The position numbers and the translations under genes were made by a program. From contig JAMXDE010000014.1 in NCBI GenBank assembly GCA_026770025.1, positions 992,001 through 1,056,000 on the forward strand: a stretch of DNA of 64,000 bases. The letters are read 5' to 3'. The notes beneath the pieces are model-generated. The model was not told where the DNA came from. It saw nothing but the letters and a program-made list of their open reading frames with translations, and did no database searches. The stretch is from Craspedostauros australis. Lineage: Eukaryota; Bacillariophyta; Bacillariophyceae; Mastogloiales; Achnanthaceae. Shown in pieces: positions 44,301 to 53,831 of this stretch (positions are counted from its first letter, which is position 1; every line of letters begins with the position of its first letter).

Positions 44301-44712
44301 CATCACTGTGACTGTCGGCAAGTCCAACCCGAAGCAAGACGCAGGGCTGAAGGTGGAGGAAAAGAATGGCAAGTACTACGTCCGAAAGGTTCCATCAGGT
44401 GGACTGTTCGCCAAAACTCCCGTGATCGCCGGTGACAAGGTCCTTGAGTTGAACGGTACGGATCACCATGACTTCAAGAATATCGGCGAATTGAAGAAGG
44501 TCATCAAGGACGAGCAAAGGATCACCATCGTCGTGCTCCGCAAGGACCCCAATGCCTCAGAGAGCAGCGCGTCATCCGTTGACTACGACGCCTTGGCCCC
44601 CGTGACCCCAGATGGTGTTCAGCGAGAAGAGATCGAAGAGAAGGATGATGACTCGGCTGGATATGATGGCCATGACTGCGGTTGTGTCTGGTGTCCGGAC
44701 TGCAACGCATAA
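41376..44712 (+). CDS. PDZ / three TFIIB-like zinc ribbons / PDZ protein
   Basis: Five exons, all phase 0: 41376-42206, 42515-42700, 42940-43059, 43384-43557 and 44005-44712, 672 residues. Exon 1 encodes an N-terminal PDZ-like domain (about 10-85; VRTGDRVVAINGV) and a long Lys/Asp/Ser-rich stretch with KDKDKDK and KDKGKDKGK repeats. Exons 2, 3 and 4 each encode one zinc ribbon: Cys281/284/301/304, 349/352/369/372 and 395/398/415/418. All are C-x2-C-x16-C-x2-C with the consensus CGHxN...GDLVCxxCG. The GDxVCxxCGxVL part resembles the TFIIB ribbon. Exon 5 has an acidic D-run, a second PDZ domain (about 536-618; VIAGDKVLELNG) and a cysteine tail CGCVWCPDC. I know no family with this order. PDZ domains suggest peptide binding or scaffolding and the ribbons zinc plus possibly RNA/DNA or protein contact. 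The exon 5 acceptor (CAAAG|GAA) is the least certain border. Confidence 0.82.
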
Positions 44713-45187
44713 GCGCACATACAACGGAGTACGAGTGCGAGCAAGACTACGAGTATGTATGCAAGCTTCAATTGCTCTCCGATGTGACGAAGGTGCTTTT
44801 ACCTGGCAATCATCCGCCACCTGCCCATGATCAACTCTCACACTTTCGCCGGGCTCAGAGAATGATGACTTTCGCATTCGTGGTGTATTCGTGGAGCACC
44901 CATCTTGGCATGAAACACGGCCATCAACCACAGGCAATACGCTCTTCGATGGGTGGACACAAAACACGCACGCAGAGAAAGTGATCACAAGAATAAGTTA
45001 CACTCATAGAGCACATGTTAAATGCACGACATACAAGCATAGCAACTTCTCGCGGAAGCCACAATAGATGCTGCTCAGCTTGGATGCCTGTATAGGAGTC
45101 GCATGGCAGGTCGCACATGTCACGTGCCTACGACTTGTTTCAAGTGCTCCACTCGTACTGTATGCTCGTACTTTGGTTTTCATGCCA
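44713..45187. other. Convergent intergenic region
   Basis: GTACGAGT-type words occur 16 bases past the PDZ stop (44728-44738) and again at about 44748-44757. Others lie at 45151-45160 and about 45165-45172, just past the minus-strand stop of the next gene. No gene is seen. Confidence 0.5.
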
Positions 45188-48100
45188 TTATTTGCTTCTG
45201 TTGTTGTTGCTGCTGCTGTTCACGATTAACAGAACTTGCTGCAGTGTTTGCTGCATTTCATCCATCTGCGCCTTCATGGCCCTGATCTCGTTCGATGAAA
45301 CATGGTCGGCGCCACCACCTGCTAACCAGCCATTCAACAACACCAGCCCCAAGACAGTCCCTGCTCCAAACAGAAAGCTCCTGTTGACTGGAATCATGCT
45401 GATGATGCCTTGCAATGAACCGAAGATTCCTTCGGACGTCGCCACGGTGGCAGCGGCCTCCATGCTTCGGTCTACCGGCTCTTCTTCGGCTTCATCGTCT
45501 CCCTGCGGCGCATCCACGCCGAGCGCCTTCCTCGCCTCCTCGAACAAACGCTGGTGAACCGGCGTCGTTTCTGCAATAGTCCCTGTCTTGATCTGACTGG
45601 CAAGGATCGTCTTCTTGCGGAACTCTACCTGAATACCAACCTCCACCTTCAGACCGTCGACACCGTCTTTCCTTGTGGCCCATCGAGCATGCACGTAGAA
45701 GCAATCGGCGTACGGGATCCCATCAAAGCTTAGCACCATAGCGACGATGCATCGTTCCTTGCCTTCGATGCGGCAGTACTGAGTCTGCTTCACCTCCGCC
45801 ACGGGAGGGCCGATATACAAGTGTGTCTTTCGGTTGAACTTAAACTTGACCGTCCTGCGTTGCGTGTACGATTCTCCGCACCACGACGCTTCGAAGGGCT
45901 CGCCATCTTTTGCAAACTCCCAATCGCCAACCTTCAATTCAAAGCACCCTTCCTTCGTCAGGAAGTCTCCGTAAAAGGGACCACCAGTCGTGCCGTCGCC
46001 CTCTGAGAACACGACGTTGTAAAATCGAGGGATGTCCACCTTGTAGAGCGATTTTTCAAATATCCTCACCATCTTCTTGTTGACCACGGAGTCGGGGCTG
46101 ATGTTAACAGCGATACCAGTTGTCCCCGCCGCGACATCTCCAGCGGTAGGCGGCGACGATGGTGGTGGCATCGCTTTTGCCAAGATGCGCTGCATCTGGC
46201 TCAGCGTCTCATCTCTGTTCTGGAGCTTGCCGATGACGAAGGCTGATGTGTCCTTGCTTGATTTGTGTGTTAGCAGGATCGCATTCTCTCCACCGATGAA
46301 GGACTTCTCCTTCTTCAAGGAGACCACGGAGGTCCATGGAGTAATAAATTTGCGATCGTTGGAAGTGGCAACGTAGAGCGCGCTCTCGGTCACGTAAAGC
46401 ATTCCATTGATAGGCGTTGTGAGCGACAATCCTTTGTCCTTCGGCCGATACGTGCATGTGTAGCTCGCGACAAGCTGCGGAATCTGCTCCTTGTTTCCAT
46501 TCTCGAAGAAGGTCTCGCTGAATGATCGTTTGGCTCGAACCTCCGGAAGTTCACTCGGATTCATGCCTTGAGACTGGTCAGGTCTGGAATCCGAAGACAT
46601 CAGCCCCTGTCTTCGGCTGGGACTGCCGTTGCTCGCTCCGTTCGACTTTGCCATCTCCAAACGATCGTGGTACTGGGTTCGCAGCCCTTGAACTGTCTCG
46701 ACGAATGCATCAGAAAGATCTTCATCATCATCCGCAGCAGCAGAGCTCTTCGTTTTCCCATCGTTTTCGTCATTGAGCGTCCTGACATAGTCAATCGCCG
46801 ACGATCCTGTGCTGCGGTCCAGACCATGCAGGTTAAGTTCGAGCAAGTTGTCTCCCTGCTTCTGGCTGGCCATTGGGGCAATCTTCGATGCGATACCGGT
46901 CAGCCAATGAGAGTTCTCCTGCGACAGCTTCTCGCACTCTACCTTGATGATATCCTCCGCCTCCTTCATCGCAGCGTTGGAAACGTTCAGAACTTCAAGC
47001 CCTGACAGCATGGCATCCCATGCAGTCCGCGAGCTACTGGCCCCGTGCTGTTCGTACTCCATGACCTTTTTCAGTCGTTCCTCCGTGAAGGATTTGTATG
47101 ATGTCATCGCTCTGGATTTGTTGGCGTCGGCCGAATCCAAAGTCTGCCGGCCCTTCGTCTCGTCCACCTCCTTCTTCGCACCCACACCAAGACCACCGTC
47201 AAGGTTGAGGTTCTTCATTGCATTTCCAGCGCTATTGGCTGTGGCGGACAGCATGTTGCCGAATGCCTGGGTCACCTTCTTGGGGTTGAAGGCAGCCTCC
47301 GAGCCTTCATTGTTGGAGCTCTCCGATGCTGCCGAGGACGATCTGCCCGGCAGCGATGGCAACCTTGACAGCGCCTTCGAGAACTTGTTGCCTGATCGCG
47401 GTGAGGTCAGGCTTCCCCTTCTGCTGTTGCTGCCGTTTTCAGTGCCAGGACTGCCGTTGTCAGCATCAAAGTCTTCGCTCGTGGAGCGCTGGCTCAGGGT
47501 ATCCGTGGATCGGGCTCGCTCGCGGATCTTCTCATTGTCGAGAAGTGTCTGCTTGTATTTGCTTGCCACCTTCGACTGGCGTCTGGCAGCGTCACATAGC
47601 ATCGTCCAAGCCGCATCATCCGAGTCCAGCTCCAGTTGCATCTGCTTGGCAGCCGTGGAGAGGAAAGGATTGATCTTGTTTTGACGCACATGGCGTATGC
47701 GTTGAGACCATTCTGCGATGGCGCGGGCTTCCGCGAGGAAGGCTTGCATGATCTGATCTGTAACTCCCACCGTGATCGGCCCAACGGATGCTGCCGAAAC
47801 TTTCCATTGGCGCTGCTGTTGATTGTGCTGAGTCTGTTGGGTTTGCTGCGGTTGCTGTTGCTGATCGTTCTGCCGATTGTTCTGCTGCTGCTTTGAGAGG
47901 GTGATGGGGTCGTTGCGATTTTGCTCTCCATCTTGTGCAAGCCTCTGGATGGCATCCACAAGCTTGTCCGCAGCGACGACGATCCTGTCGAGGATGGTGG
48001 CGATGAGGCGAAGGGAGGCCAGCTGGTTGGCATGATCTGCGAACTTCGCCTTGAGGTTATCGCGGAGCTCGCCGATGGCACGTGGCAGACCCAGAGTCTC

Positions 48101-49153
48101 TGCCTCGAAGACCCCCTGCCCTGGTTCGTAGGCAGCGACGTTCTTTTGTTGAAATAGGTTGGCCATGATATCCTTGCGCTTCTTTTCGAGCGTCACGGCC
48201 AGATTGTCCTCCTTATCCTGCTGCTGCGACTTGGTGGCCGAGTTCAGCGCAGAGTTTGCGATGCGCGTTTCGGGCACGACGTCGCGTCGGTTGACGATCG
48301 GTCGCAGCACCGTTTCTGCAAGGAATGCGAGACCGCTATCATCGATGGTTTGGAACTTGTTGAGGACGTCATCCCAGGTCTTTCGGTAGGTGGCGATGAA
48401 TGTATCGTAACGCCGCTTGCATTCCAGAATCTTTCCATGTTGGGACATGACGTCATTGATCCTGGCAACCGTAGCGTCAGCTGTGGATGCATCGCATTGG
48501 CCAAGTCGACGGACGGTCCGTGCCCAAGCTGGTGCTGTTGCGTTGTCTCCATCTTCATCACCGTCGTCGTCGTCATCTTTGGCTGCTGCGTTGACTTCCA
48601 CGAGAGCCGGTTGGGCGCTGTCCTCTTCCGGAACGCTGAGGTCGTAGGCGTTGTACCACCGAACGATCTGAAGTTCGGCCGATTCGATGGTCTCACGCAG
48701 CTTTTGCTTCTCGAAGCGGAATTGCTTGCGCATCTCAAGCGCCTGATTGCGAGTCGCAATGTACTGCGACCGAGACGCGTTGATGGCGGTCTCGCTGGAT
48801 TGGATAGACTTTTGCAATGCAGGATACAGCTGCTGCATGTATTTGATTGACACGCCCTTGTAATGCCCCCGCAGTCCCGACAGCTTGTTCTTGAGGCCGT
48901 CCTTGTCGGCCGGGATGTCGTTCAAGGCATGATGAAGACCCTGATTGCAGTTGGCGTACTGCATGGCCACCTCGTGGATGAATTTGCCCATCGCACGTTC
49001 GTATCTGGTGATCTGCACCGTCCTGTCCAGCGCAACCTGAACGCACGCATCCATCTGCAGCGACGTGTCGGCCTTCATCGTGTCTGACCACTTCATGGCG
49101 GGTTTGTTCGTCTCCTTCCGCGTTGGGACGCTGTCTTCGCTTCGTTCCGTCAT
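45188..49153 (-). CDS. BAR-like / GRAM / VASt membrane protein (LAM/Sip3-type lipid transfer)
   Basis: A single long exon of 1321 residues. Residues about 30-480 are mostly charged helices, resembling a BAR/F-BAR region with a Gln-rich insert near 420-445. A Ser-rich linker follows. A GRAM domain lies at about 880-990 (ASYTCTYRPKDKGLSLTTP, NGMLYVTESALYVATS). A VASt (StART-like) domain lies at about 1025-1205 (FEKSLYKVDIPRFYNVVF and the RRTVKFKFNRKTHL strand). One membrane segment (about 1256-1277) and a short C-terminal coiled coil follow. This order matches the fungal LAM proteins Sip3 and Ysp1 and relates to GRAMD1/Aster and plant VAD1. These sit in the ER at membrane contact sites and move sterols. 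Sterol transfer is inferred from family. Confidence 0.85.
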   Translation of the reverse strand: MTERSEDSVPTRKETNKPAMKWSDTMKADTSLQMDACVQVALDRTVQITRYERAMGKFIHEVAMQYANCNQGLHHALNDIPADKDGLKNKLSGLRGHYKGVSIKYMQQLYPALQKSIQSSETAINASRSQYIATRNQALEMRKQFRFEKQKLRETIESAELQIVRWYNAYDLSVPEEDSAQPALVEVNAAAKDDDDDGDEDGDNATAPAWARTVRRLGQCDASTADATVARINDVMSQHGKILECKRRYDTFIATYRKTWDDVLNKFQTIDDSGLAFLAETVLRPIVNRRDVVPETRIANSALNSATKSQQQDKEDNLAVTLEKKRKDIMANLFQQKNVAAYEPGQGVFEAETLGLPRAIGELRDNLKAKFADHANQLASLRLIATILDRIVVAADKLVDAIQRLAQDGEQNRNDPITLSKQQQNNRQNDQQQQPQQTQQTQHNQQQRQWKVSAASVGPITVGVTDQIMQAFLAEARAIAEWSQRIRHVRQNKINPFLSTAAKQMQLELDSDDAAWTMLCDAARRQSKVASKYKQTLLDNEKIRERARSTDTLSQRSTSEDFDADNGSPGTENGSNSRRGSLTSPRSGNKFSKALSRLPSLPGRSSSAASESSNNEGSEAAFNPKKVTQAFGNMLSATANSAGNAMKNLNLDGGLGVGAKKEVDETKGRQTLDSADANKSRAMTSYKSFTEERLKKVMEYEQHGASSSRTAWDAMLSGLEVLNVSNAAMKEAEDIIKVECEKLSQENSHWLTGIASKIAPMASQKQGDNLLELNLHGLDRSTGSSAIDYVRTLNDENDGKTKSSAAADDDEDLSDAFVETVQGLRTQYHDRLEMAKSNGASNGSPSRRQGLMSSDSRPDQSQGMNPSELPEVRAKRSFSETFFENGNKEQIPQLVASYTCTYRPKDKGLSLTTPINGMLYVTESALYVATSNDRKFITPWTSVVSLKKEKSFIGGENAILLTHKSSKDTSAFVIGKLQNRDETLSQMQRILAKAMPPPSSPPTAGDVAAGTTGIAVNISPDSVVNKKMVRIFEKSLYKVDIPRFYNVVFSEGDGTTGGPFYGDFLTKEGCFELKVGDWEFAKDGEPFEASWCGESYTQRRTVKFKFNRKTHLYIGPPVAEVKQTQYCRIEGKERCIVAMVLSFDGIPYADCFYVHARWATRKDGVDGLKVEVGIQVEFRKKTILASQIKTGTIAETTPVHQRLFEEARKALGVDAPQGDDEAEEEPVDRSMEAAATVATSEGIFGSLQGIISMIPVNRSFLFGAGTVLGLVLLNGWLAGGGADHVSSNEIRAMKAQMDEMQQTLQQVLLIVNSSSNNNRSK

Positions 49154-50178
49154 CGTGTATTGGCTCGCCTTGCCCTATGTGCTGCACTCGTGTGCTGGTT
49201 GTATTATAGAATATAATATAATATACTATTTGATAATGTAATATCACAGTATCCTACTTTGTGATATTGTGTCTTGTGTTACACCATGCGAGGAGAAGGA
49301 GTGGGGTATAGTGCAATGCCTCTGCCAGTGGTTGCGCTCGTGGACACGAGTGTTGGTATAGTATGATGCAAGGGTTTCGGTTCACTCTCTTGCTGCTGAG
49401 GAGTGATTGCAGGTAATGCAAGGTTGTGTTTGCACAATTGAATTGATGGTAGCAAGCTGCACCCATGGGCAACAACGATGGTGACAACTGTGGCGATAAC
49501 AGTCAAGCACTCAGCTCCAAAGAGGTTGTGGGAATGGAGGTGGAGGAGCTCGTATTCACTGTGACACACGCAGAAGTTCTGATACATGACACGGCAGCGA
49601 TCCACCATGGCCGACACGTGCCGCCAATGTCAGTGAAGCTGGCAGAACGAAGAAGAAAAAGATGTGAAATGAACCCGCGTGACAGCTTTTTTCTTGGTTG
49701 TCCTTCGCGCATCATCGCCACGAATTTGATCGCGGTCACCACCACGTCCGCGTCATTGGCTTTCGTCACCAAGACTGAGAAAGGTGAAAAGAAGTCCCCA
49801 GCGAGTCTTCTCTTCAGCGTAGACTACATACGAGCTAGGGCATGAAGTATAGCCATATACTCCATGGAGTACATAGTATTTCTCCACCCTCTGTGGCGTT
49901 CAAGGATCAATTCAGCTCGGTTCAGTCCGTTCTTTTCTATTATTATTTAGTGCTTATTCCACCGCAAGCGCATGCTTGTGTACCATACCTCGGAGAGCTC
50001 CTCTCTCTCTCTCTTCATGCGGCTGCGCGCTTGCACACAGCTATGCTCATGGCTCTCATCGCATCCATCCACCGACTCATCCATCCGACACGCCGGGTGT
50101 GTCATCTTAAGTCAAGCCAGGCCAAGTCAAGTCGATTCAGCTCGTGTGAGCTTAGCTCAACTCTCTTCCATCAACTCT
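49154..50178. other. Intergenic region
   Basis: This is the promoter side of the GRAM-VASt gene and the 3' side of the antiporter. An AT-rich tract at about 49199-49245 lies 50-90 bases upstream of the GRAM-VASt start. There is a CT run at about 49999-50014 and an AAGTCAAGCCAGGCC-type repeat at about 50110-50135. No gene is recognised. Confidence 0.45.
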
Positions 50179-52770
50179 TCAGTATCGCAAGCTCCCCTGC
50201 TCGACGTCACGTATCCTGCCGAAGGAATCCTTCACAAAATCAGGAGCACGAGCGTAAAGTCTGCAGAACTCCACCTTGTCCAACGGATCCATGTGCGCGC
50301 TTGGGGTGCTGGCCAGCCATTGCTCCATGGCCTGGATTTCGCCGTCGGACGCGACGAAGCCATCCTTCGTCTTGCGGAACAGCTCGATGATGTCATCACG
50401 ACCCAGCAAACCGCTGGCGCACATATCTAACGAATCGTACAGCTCAAAGAGGCTGTCCACGACGGGGAGAGGGATGTTGGCCGCGGACGACGCCGCGAGC
50501 CGATCGTCTTCAGTGATGTCAAAATCCGAATCCTCCAGCGGTCCGTAGGTGCCCTTCATGAGTTGCGGCACGGACCGCGCCAGCTCATCACATTCGACGA
50601 CGGTGATGGAGGATCCAGCGAGCTTCAGATTGCGAGCCTCGCGGCGGTTCGCGGCACGGCAGTAGATGGGGGTCTTGGGGAAGGCCGAGCGTAGCCGGGC
50701 GGTGGCGGATTCCACCCGCGTGTGGTCGACGTAGGTGACGAAGATGGCTCTGGGTGCGACGATGCCGGAGGATTTGATGACCTCCGGGTTACTGCCGTCG
50801 CCGTACATGACGAGCGTTCCATTGCCAGGGATGAGGAAGCAGTCCGCCAGACCTGGGTTGCGGCTGAACGCGACGATCGAGGGTGGATCGCCGTTCACCT
50901 CTTGCTCGTTCGTGAGATCTTCGCCGAGGACGCGCAGCACGGCCCTTCCGCTTTCTCCGTGACCGCAAATTACGATGGCATCTTCAGGCAAGGTCGTTGA
51001 CATATCCGTCTGTTTGGACTTGCCGTTGACATTGCCCAGCGGATCCGACACGAACGGCTCGGACAGGTTTGCTGCCAGATCGCCAAGAATAGGCGTTACA
51101 CCCATGGTGACCAGCACGATGGCGGTGAGCAGGCCGATCAGTTCCTTCGGCAGCACGTCGATCTTTTGCGCCAACGCCAACACGAGGAACGCGAACTCGC
51201 CGCCTCCCGCCAAGAGGATGGACACGCGGATCGCGTCTGCCTTGGACAGTTTGTTGCGTTCGAATTGCTCCGGAATATTGGTGGCAAGCGCCATGGTGGC
51301 CGCCTTCGCCGCGACTAACGAGATGGCGCCCGTGAGCACCGTCTCCCATTCGTTGAGCACCAGCCCTGTATCGAAGTTGGATCCCGCGTCCATGAAGAAG
51401 ATTCCCAGCAGGATTCCCTTGAAGGGGAGAATATCAGCCTGTATCTGCGCTCTGTAGTTGGTGTTAGCCAGCAGGACTCCCGCTGCAAACGCGCCCGCCG
51501 TGTCAGTGAGACCCAAGGCCGTCGCGATCTCCCCCATGCCCACGGACACCAAGAGACAGAGCGCCACGAAGGTCTCGCTGGATCGCGTCTGCGCCACAAC
51601 ACGGAAGAGCTGCTGCACGACGTAGGATCCGAGAGCGATGACAAGTCCAAAGCCGATGGTGGCCTTGGCAGTGAGGAAGCCGATGGCGCTAAAATCGGTG
51701 GGCCCGTCCGACGCCAAGTACGGGAGGACCACCAGCAAGGGTGCCACGAGCAGGTCCTGCAGGAGCAGGATGGTGGTCGCCGCCTCTCCCGACTGCTCCT
51801 CTTCCCAGCCCTTTTCCTTGAGCACGGGGAAGATGAACGCCGACGTCGACAGCGCCCCCGTGACGGCGAGAATGAAGGCCTGCATGGGATCGTCGATGTT
51901 CATGAGCGGCGACGTAAGGGGCACGAGGTGAGATGACAGCAACAGGCAGGCGGTGAGGATGCCCGTCGTGAGCGAAATCTGCGCACCTCCGAGCGGCAAG
52001 TAGTTTGCCAGCTTGCGGAGGCGCTGCGAGGTGACCTCGAGACCTTCGGAGAATAAGAGAAACAAAATTCCGAAATCTCCCAGCTTGACCCCCGTCTGCG
52101 CGTTGGAGAAGAAGTCGGCACCGTGGGGACCCAGGATCGCACCGGCCAGGAGGTATCCCAAGATGGGCGTGATACCGACGGCGTTGCTGATGGTGGTGAC
52201 GACAACGGAGGCCGCCAGGAAGGTGAGGAAATCCTGACCTAGAGACTCCATGACCATGAGGGTGTCCTCGGCCGAGATGGATCTGCCCTGATTGAAGGCG
52301 GAGCTGAGATCGAGCGACTTCTGCAGGTCCGATCCCATGTCCTGGAAGGGAAGTTCGAAGCCCATGCTGGAGAAAGGATTCATTTCGAATGCCTTGGACA
52401 CGAATTCCGATGCTCCTCCGATCCACATGGCCGCATCGTGCGGGTCTGGCATCATGGCAAGTTCGGATCCAGACTGACCTCTTGGCTGGCGGTGCTGGTG
52501 CTGTTGCAGACAGTGTTGCTGCTGACGCTGGCGCTGAGAGCGTATTCTTCTTTGCTGTGCTGGTGTCAGCGTTAATATCCTGGGCTGCTGCAGCATGCCA
52601 GTGGATGCAAACACACGCGCTGACGAGGAAATGGAAGAAAACGCAGCCGTCTGATCTGCTCTCATCACAAGGATGGCAACGATCAGAGGAACCATGGTTG
52701 CAGCCGACGTTGGTCTCGATGCCTCCATCGGCTGTCTCTGCATCGATGTTTTGCGGCGATGAACCAACAT
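50179..52770 (-). CDS. KEA: KEA-type K+/H+ antiporter with TrkA-N domain, plastid
   Basis: Single exon of 863 residues from ATG 52770; other Met residues at 10, 15 and 26 are possible starts. A hydrophobic stretch (MVPLIVAILVM) followed by TAAFSS looks like a plastid pre-sequence. About 12 membrane segments lie between residues 173 and 573. They have CPA2 signatures such as ITPILGYLLAGAILGPHG, GDFGILFLLFSEGLEV and GALSTSAFIFPVLKEKG. A nucleotide-binding RCK/TrkA-N domain starts near 595 (AIVICGHGESGRAVLRVLG) and runs to about 740. The C-terminus has a helical pair resembling a degenerate EF hand (LYDSLDMCASGLLGRDDI). Plant KEA3-like and bacterial Kef proteins of this design exchange K+ for H+; in thylakoids this adjusts the proton-motive force. 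Envelope versus thylakoid location cannot be told. Confidence 0.93.
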   Translation of the reverse strand: MLVHRRKTSMQRQPMEASRPTSAATMVPLIVAILVMRADQTAAFSSISSSARVFASTGMLQQPRILTLTPAQQRRIRSQRQRQQQHCLQQHQHRQPRGQSGSELAMMPDPHDAAMWIGGASEFVSKAFEMNPFSSMGFELPFQDMGSDLQKSLDLSSAFNQGRSISAEDTLMVMESLGQDFLTFLAASVVVTTISNAVGITPILGYLLAGAILGPHGADFFSNAQTGVKLGDFGILFLLFSEGLEVTSQRLRKLANYLPLGGAQISLTTGILTACLLLSSHLVPLTSPLMNIDDPMQAFILAVTGALSTSAFIFPVLKEKGWEEEQSGEAATTILLLQDLLVAPLLVVLPYLASDGPTDFSAIGFLTAKATIGFGLVIALGSYVVQQLFRVVAQTRSSETFVALCLLVSVGMGEIATALGLTDTAGAFAAGVLLANTNYRAQIQADILPFKGILLGIFFMDAGSNFDTGLVLNEWETVLTGAISLVAAKAATMALATNIPEQFERNKLSKADAIRVSILLAGGGEFAFLVLALAQKIDVLPKELIGLLTAIVLVTMGVTPILGDLAANLSEPFVSDPLGNVNGKSKQTDMSTTLPEDAIVICGHGESGRAVLRVLGEDLTNEQEVNGDPPSIVAFSRNPGLADCFLIPGNGTLVMYGDGSNPEVIKSSGIVAPRAIFVTYVDHTRVESATARLRSAFPKTPIYCRAANRREARNLKLAGSSITVVECDELARSVPQLMKGTYGPLEDSDFDITEDDRLAASSAANIPLPVVDSLFELYDSLDMCASGLLGRDDIIELFRKTKDGFVASDGEIQAMEQWLASTPSAHMDPLDKVEFCRLYARAPDFVKDSFGRIRDVEQGSLRY

Positions 52771-52975
52771 GGCAGGCGTTGCTGACGACGTAGGGGTAGC
52801 CTGCTTTGTCTTACTCGCACCGCACTCTGTTCTTTAACCGCCAATGGAATCCTGATGGGAGAGCCCCAATGCTGCAAATCCGTGCAAGCCAAGCGTGGTT
52901 TTGTCCTTGTCGCTCCTACTACTCTTGCTCCTGATCCGGCCTCTACCAAGTGCTCCGATTTCCGCTCTTGCTGAT

Positions 52976-53074
52976 GCTGATGCTGATGCTGAAGGGAGTG
53001 AGGATGATGCCGATGCTAATGCTGATGGGAGTGAGGATGATGCTAATGCTGATACTGATGGGAGTGAGGATGGC
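52976..53074. repeat. 33-bp minisatellite, three copies
   Basis: Three consecutive 33-base units, each ending GGGAGTGAGGATG plus two bases (first copy AGGGAGTGAGGATGAT), start at 52976, 53009 and 53042. They differ by a few substitutions. The unit is itself built from GCTGAT hexamers, four of which precede the array. Confidence 0.85.
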
Positions 53075-53118
53075 AATGGTGGCGATGCAGGGGCTTTCCT
53101 GATCTCGTCTGTGTGATC

Positions 53119-53200
53119 GCGGATGCAGATGCGGATGCAGATGCGGATGTGGATGTGGATGTGAACATGAATGTGTGAATGTGTGAATGCGTGAATGTGG
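53119..53200. repeat. Hexamer repeats (GATGCN / GATGTG / GTGAAT)
   Basis: A run of GATGCG and GATGCA hexamers grades into GATGTG, then into GTGAAT units. It follows the 33-bp array and has the same six-base periodicity. Confidence 0.8.
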
Positions 53201-53831
53201 TCTTTTGTGTCGCCACGAAGGCGTTGGTTGGCTGATTCCATCAGCAACGTGGGAAGATGGCTGCGTCAATCAGTGCTCAAGGAAATGTGGTTTTGGCTGC
53301 CGTCACAGGTGTCAACAATCTTCTTCCGTGACGTGTCCACCGTTTCGCGACCCTCCGATGCTGACGTCGCCCAATCCAACAATACACAATCTCGAAACGT
53401 CAAGTACGTAATGATATACCATAACAAGGATACAATATTATTCAGTATCTTTAATGGGAACTATCTATGGCGTATACTAATATGGGTATGCCATGAAATG
53501 ACACGCGTGCGTAGAGTGGTCGACGAATGTAGAGCTGAGATACGAAGACTTCTCGAACACAAACTCGACTGAGTTCTGTCCATTACTGACAGCCTCGCTG
53601 AGTGCACACCAACAACCATGGATCGCAACCTCAACCAACTTCCGTGCCCTACTCTACTCACTCATTCCCTACCGTATGTAGCCTGCACATATTCATAGGC
53701 ATGTATCATTTCATCAGCAATGCCAATGTAGTCGCAAAGGCAGACTCTCAACTGGAGACTATGCGAAGCACTCTTGCGTAGATTACAGTATCGTGACCAC
53801 GTTCCCGCTACTGATGCTGCTCATGATGCCG

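Larger units (their letters stand above)
52771..53831. other. Intergenic region with minisatellite
   Basis: This is the antiporter promoter side and the 3' side of the small basic protein. It contains the 33-bp and hexamer repeats listed separately. An open frame at 52856-53116 (+) reads like a hydrophobic leader plus an acidic repeat but has no ATG. No gene is called. Confidence 0.4.

Noticed and set aside
52856-53116. Plus-strand frame with a signal-peptide-like leader and acidic repeats
   Set aside because: No ATG between the preceding stop and the hydrophobic stretch; the acidic part is simply the minisatellite translated.
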